Source of the DNA: Afipia sp.
Lineage (GTDB): Bacteria > Pseudomonadota > Alphaproteobacteria > Rhizobiales > Xanthobacteraceae
NCBI GenBank assembly: GCA_017308595.1
Contig: JAFKER010000025.1
Location: 1 to 51,964 of the forward strand
Length of the DNA: 51,964 nucleotides
Direction of reading: 5' to 3'
Shown here: one piece after another, positions 49,208-51,964 of the stretch
How the letters are laid out: each line of letters opens with the position of its first letter
Numbering within the stretch: position 1 is the first letter of the stretch
Notes under the pieces: model-generated
Database searches by the model: none
The model's input: the letters and a program-made list of their open reading frames with translations, nothing else
Told to the model about the DNA's origin: nothing
Translations under genes and position numbers: made by a program

Positions 49208-51654
49208 TCAAGATCATTGCGGCCCACATTGAGGAAGTTCGCGGTATTCGGAAGCTCGATATCAAGCTCGACCAAGCGACGTTCGCCGTTTCTGGGCCGA
49301 ACGGGTCGGGTAAAAGCGGCGTCATTGACGCTATCGAGTTCGCGCTTACTGGCCAGATCGGCCGATTGACGGGGCCTGGCACTAAGGACCTGTCCGTGAA
49401 TGAACATGGGCCGCATGTCGATAAGGCGAGGTTTCCGGAAGCAGCCTTCGTGAAGCTGGAGGTATATTTCCCTGCTCTTAAGAAGACCGCGACGATAAAG
49501 CGCAAAGTATCATCGCCCAAGAAGCCTGAGATCACGCCGAAAGACTCTGACATCAAGGCGGCCTTCGACGATATTGCGGCACACCCGGAAATCACGCTAT
49601 CGCGCCGCGAAATCCTCCGCTTTATTCTTGTCGAGCCGACGAAGCGGTCGGAGGAAGTCCAGACCATTTTGAAGCTTGACGACATCGGGCAGACGCGTAG
49701 CGCGCTTAACGCCGCCCATAACCGCCTTCAAACGGCGTTAAAGACCGCGGAAGCCCAATCCGCTTCGAGCCGGGATACGCTGGCGCGCCACCTCAATATA
49801 GCGGAGTTCAAATACGAAGAGATTCTGACGGCGGTGAACCTCCGCAGGACGACCCTGAAACTTCCCGTGATTAGCAAGCTGGAGGCGGACACGCGGCTCG
49901 ACGAAAGATTGGTCGAGGCTGGCAGGGCGGCGGAATTCAACAAGCATTCTGCGCTTCGCGATTTGGCGGCGCTTGCCGATGCGGCGGCAAAAGCGGCCGA
50001 TGCGGGCAAGCCTTGGGCCGACGCAATTCTCGCAAATTTGTCTCGGTTGGAATCTGACCCTTCGCTTTTACAGGCTCTTCATCACCGCGCTTTGATTGAA
50101 CAAGGACTCGATCTCGTCGACGGCCCACTCTGCCCGTTATGCGACCATGAATGGCCGGATAAGGAGCATCTGCTGACGCATCTAGCGACCAAGCTCGTAA
50201 AGTCCGAAGAAGCGACCAAATTGCAGGCTGCCTTGCTGGCGGCGGGAAGCGATCTCGCGCGAGAAACCGCAAGATTGAGAGAGGCGCTTGTCTCAGGATA
50301 TCGGATCGCAGTCGCTCAGAACGACGCTGCTTCAAAATCAGCAATCGAGGCGTGGGGGAAGGAGCTCGAAGGGCTGCGACCAGCGCTTGGGACAGTGGAC
50401 GGGCTGTTGGGGCTGAAGCTCCGCCTATCTTCGGGCTGGGCTGCTGTTCCGGAGGATTTTCCAAAGGTCTTGGCCAGTCTCGTCGGTACCGTGGAAGCGA
50501 AGCCGGATCAGACAGCCACCCTGGATGCGCAGACGTTTCTTTCGACGGCGCAGCTTCGCCTCGAGGACTATCGCGCAGCACTGCGCCAGCGGCAGCGCGC
50601 CGAAATCGCGAGCACGACGGCAAAAGCGGCCTACGACGCTTATTGCAAAGTAATGGAAGCCGAGCTCGATGCGCTGTATCAGGATGTTCAGGAGGATTTC
50701 GGTACTTTTTACCGTCTGATCAATGAGGGCGATGAGGAGAAGTTTACGGCAAAGCTGACGCCCAGCGCGGGTAAGCTGGATTTCTCGGTGAATTTCTACG
50801 AGCGTGGGCTTTTCCCTCCGGCCGCGTTTCACAGTGAGGGGCATCAGGACGGCATGGGTGTCTGCCTCTACCTTGCCCTGATGAAGCGCCTCCTAGGGGG
50901 AAATTTTACGCTTGCCCTATTGGATGACGTGGTGATGTCGGTGGATTCCGGGCACCGTTACCAGTTCTGCAAGCTTCTGAAGACGCATTTTCCGAATACG
51001 CAGTTTGTCATCACGACGCATGATCGCCTGTGGGCGGAACAGATGCGATCGGCTGGTCTTGTTACAACCAAAACGGCACTCTCGTTTCACGGCTGGACGG
51101 TCGAGACCGGCCCACTTGTGGAATCGAATGCGGAAGTTTGGGACGACATCGCCGCGTCACTGGCGAAGAACAAGGTACCTGAAGCGGCGGCAAACCTGAG
51201 GCGTCATCTCGAATATGCAGCGCGCCGCCTTGCCGACAACCTTGGGGCAAGCACGATATTCAAATCAGACGGTAATTACGAGCTTGGCGAACTTTTGCCC
51301 AGCGTCCTCGTGCGGTTGCGGGAGCTATGTGGCAAAGCTGCCGATGTGGCGCAATCATGGGGCAATACCACAGAAAAGGACGCGGCGCTCGACCGTAAGA
51401 AACTGTTGTCGTCGTGCAATGGCGCAGTGAATGTGGAGCAGTGGGCGGTTAATAAAGCCGTTCACTACAACGAATGGGCGAATTTCGGGCGCAAGGATTT
51501 CGAGCCAGTGGTCGCGGCGTTCCGCGAGCTGCTCGGCTGCTTCCAATGCGAAAAATGCGAGACGTGGCTTTACACTATGCCGCGCGGCACGCCGGATGCC
51601 GTGCGCTGTTCGTGCAACAGCGTGAACTTGAACCTCAAACCGAAGAGTAAATAG
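49204..51654 (+). CDS. Rad50/SMC-like AAA ATPase, probable defence component
   Basis: An 816-aa protein. Walker A GPNGSGKS is at 31-38, a coiled-coil-like region follows with a CPLC zinc-hook motif at 310-313, the ABC-type signature is SEGHQDGMGVCLYLAL (~544-559), Walker B is LALLDDVVMS with Asp in place of the usual Glu, and TTHDRLW supplies the H-loop. A C-terminal ~200 residues end in two cysteine pairs (CEKC, CSC), probably zinc-binding. It is shorter than Rad50 or SbcC, and no Mre11/SbcD gene is nearby. With the 57-aa gene and the R-M gene it looks like an anti-phage unit. Confidence 0.82.
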   Translation: MIKIIAAHIEEVRGIRKLDIKLDQATFAVSGPNGSGKSGVIDAIEFALTGQIGRLTGPGTKDLSVNEHGPHVDKARFPEAAFVKLEVYFPALKKTATIKRKVSSPKKPEITPKDSDIKAAFDDIAAHPEITLSRREILRFILVEPTKRSEEVQTILKLDDIGQTRSALNAAHNRLQTALKTAEAQSASSRDTLARHLNIAEFKYEEILTAVNLRRTTLKLPVISKLEADTRLDERLVEAGRAAEFNKHSALRDLAALADAAAKAADAGKPWADAILANLSRLESDPSLLQALHHRALIEQGLDLVDGPLCPLCDHEWPDKEHLLTHLATKLVKSEEATKLQAALLAAGSDLARETARLREALVSGYRIAVAQNDAASKSAIEAWGKELEGLRPALGTVDGLLGLKLRLSSGWAAVPEDFPKVLASLVGTVEAKPDQTATLDAQTFLSTAQLRLEDYRAALRQRQRAEIASTTAKAAYDAYCKVMEAELDALYQDVQEDFGTFYRLINEGDEEKFTAKLTPSAGKLDFSVNFYERGLFPPAAFHSEGHQDGMGVCLYLALMKRLLGGNFTLALLDDVVMSVDSGHRYQFCKLLKTHFPNTQFVITTHDRLWAEQMRSAGLVTTKTALSFHGWTVETGPLVESNAEVWDDIAASLAKNKVPEAAANLRRHLEYAARRLADNLGASTIFKSDGNYELGELLPSVLVRLRELCGKAADVAQSWGNTTEKDAALDRKKLLSSCNGAVNVEQWAVNKAVHYNEWANFGRKDFEPVVAAFRELLGCFQCEKCETWLYTMPRGTPDAVRCSCNSVNLNLKPKSK

Positions 51655-51784
51655 GCCGCGTCCGATTTCCGAGTATCCTAGACGGACGGAGGCGCCAAGC
51701 GCCAACGATACGTGACCCCTCTCCATCGTTGTCAGCCCACATTCGATCAGCAATCGTCTCCTTCTAGCGCAAAACGAACCGTTA

Positions 51785-51816
51785 AATTCCATAACACCGG
51801 ATGTGCGAAATCCGAT
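51785..51816. repeat. Second copy of the att-like repeat
   Basis: Begins AATTCCATAACAcCGGATGT and matches the sequence beside the recombinase gene (19844-19874) at about 28 of 32 positions in the same direction. It lies about 130 bp after the ATPase gene. If the two are attL and attR, the element between them is about 32 kb. Confidence 0.5.
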
Positions 51817-51903
51817 GTAGCAGCAAAGCTAAAATGTCAGCACTGAGCAAAGTTCAAATGTCAGTTTCTGGTCCCTTTGGGGACCTTGGAGGCTGTCATT
51901 TCG

Positions 51904-51964
51904 ATGGGCATAGTGTTGATGAGCAAGCGCGAGCTGAACCGTCTTGATGTTCTGGCACGGCTGG
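51904..51964 (+). CDS. ISNCY-family transposase, 5' end only
   Basis: The frame reads MGIVLMSKRELNRLDVLARL and runs off the window. This start is characteristic of IS1202/ISNCY-type transposases of Bradyrhizobium-like genomes. Start may be ATG 51904 or 51919; TTGGAGG lies near 51886-51892. The element's left end is probably around 51815-51830, very close to the att-like repeat. Confidence 0.7.
   Translation, partial: MGIVLMSKRELNRLDVLARL

Noticed and set aside
49204-51654. Annotation as recF, recN or sbcC
   Set aside because: Length, Walker B variant, C-terminal cysteine pairs and lack of an SbcD partner do not fit these repair proteins.

Overview
The window looks like chromosome or a large plasmid of an alphaproteobacterium, most likely Nitrobacteraceae/Bradyrhizobiaceae (Bradyrhizobium, Afipia, Nitrobacter or Rhodopseudomonas type). 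This is inferred from moderately high GC, the DUF3489-DUF2924-serine recombinase cassette, multiple Liv-type transporters, and the IS types present; no marker gene fixes the genus. It is an accessory region built from at least five blocks with IS elements or repeats at many joints.

Block 1 (1-13,435) is a catabolic module. It starts at an IS407-like IS3-family element that abuts the last ~98 codons of a Baeyer-Villiger monooxygenase. Then follow an SDR, a zinc alcohol dehydrogenase, an oppositely oriented SDR, a complete branched-chain-amino-acid-type ABC transporter (SBP, H, M, G, F), two alpha/beta hydrolases and a LysR regulator. Ketone to ester or lactone (BVMO), hydrolysis (esterases) and alcohol/ketone oxidation (ADH/SDRs) form a coherent route for an imported cyclic or alkyl ketone, now probably broken by loss of most of the BVMO. 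A direct repeat of at least 149 bp flanks the block.

Block 2 (13,436-19,778) is about 1 kb of structured non-coding DNA with a tRNA-like 3' remnant, followed by a lone giant gene (1773 aa): PD-(D/E)xK-like nuclease, P-loop STAND-like NTPase and a very long C-terminal region. This is the architecture of Avs-like antiviral NTPases and is a leading candidate for an undescribed defence system.

Block 3 (19,874-32,054) is a mobile-element core: serine recombinase/DUF2924/DUF3489, TetR, a ParB-like/ParB-methylase/DUF5681/terminase module without capsid genes, then a leftward run with a beta-CASP metallo-beta-lactamase protein, a PD-(D/E)xK nuclease-like protein, a resolvase-domain protein lacking its catalytic serine, and a small membrane protein. 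Divergent from these are an XRE regulator and an HELGH metalloprotease-like protein.

Block 4 (32,422-44,592) lies between IS5-family insertions with CTAG target duplications. It holds a GntR regulator, a perfect 30-bp palindrome, a fatty acid hydroxylase-family membrane enzyme, small membrane proteins, an SDR, a DUF6166 protein, a second Liv transporter and an acyl-CoA ligase: uptake and CoA activation of a carboxylic acid, probably lipid- or terpenoid-like (inference).

Block 5 (44,757-51,964) begins with a diverged copy of the block 2 non-coding repeat and a hairpin at the start codon of an MmeI-like single-chain restriction-modification gene. A 57-aa gene overlaps a Rad50/SMC-like ATPase gene. 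The window ends in the start of an ISNCY-type transposase. A ~31-bp imperfect direct repeat at the end of the recombinase gene (19,844) and after the ATPase gene (51,785) may mark the ends of a ~32-kb element.
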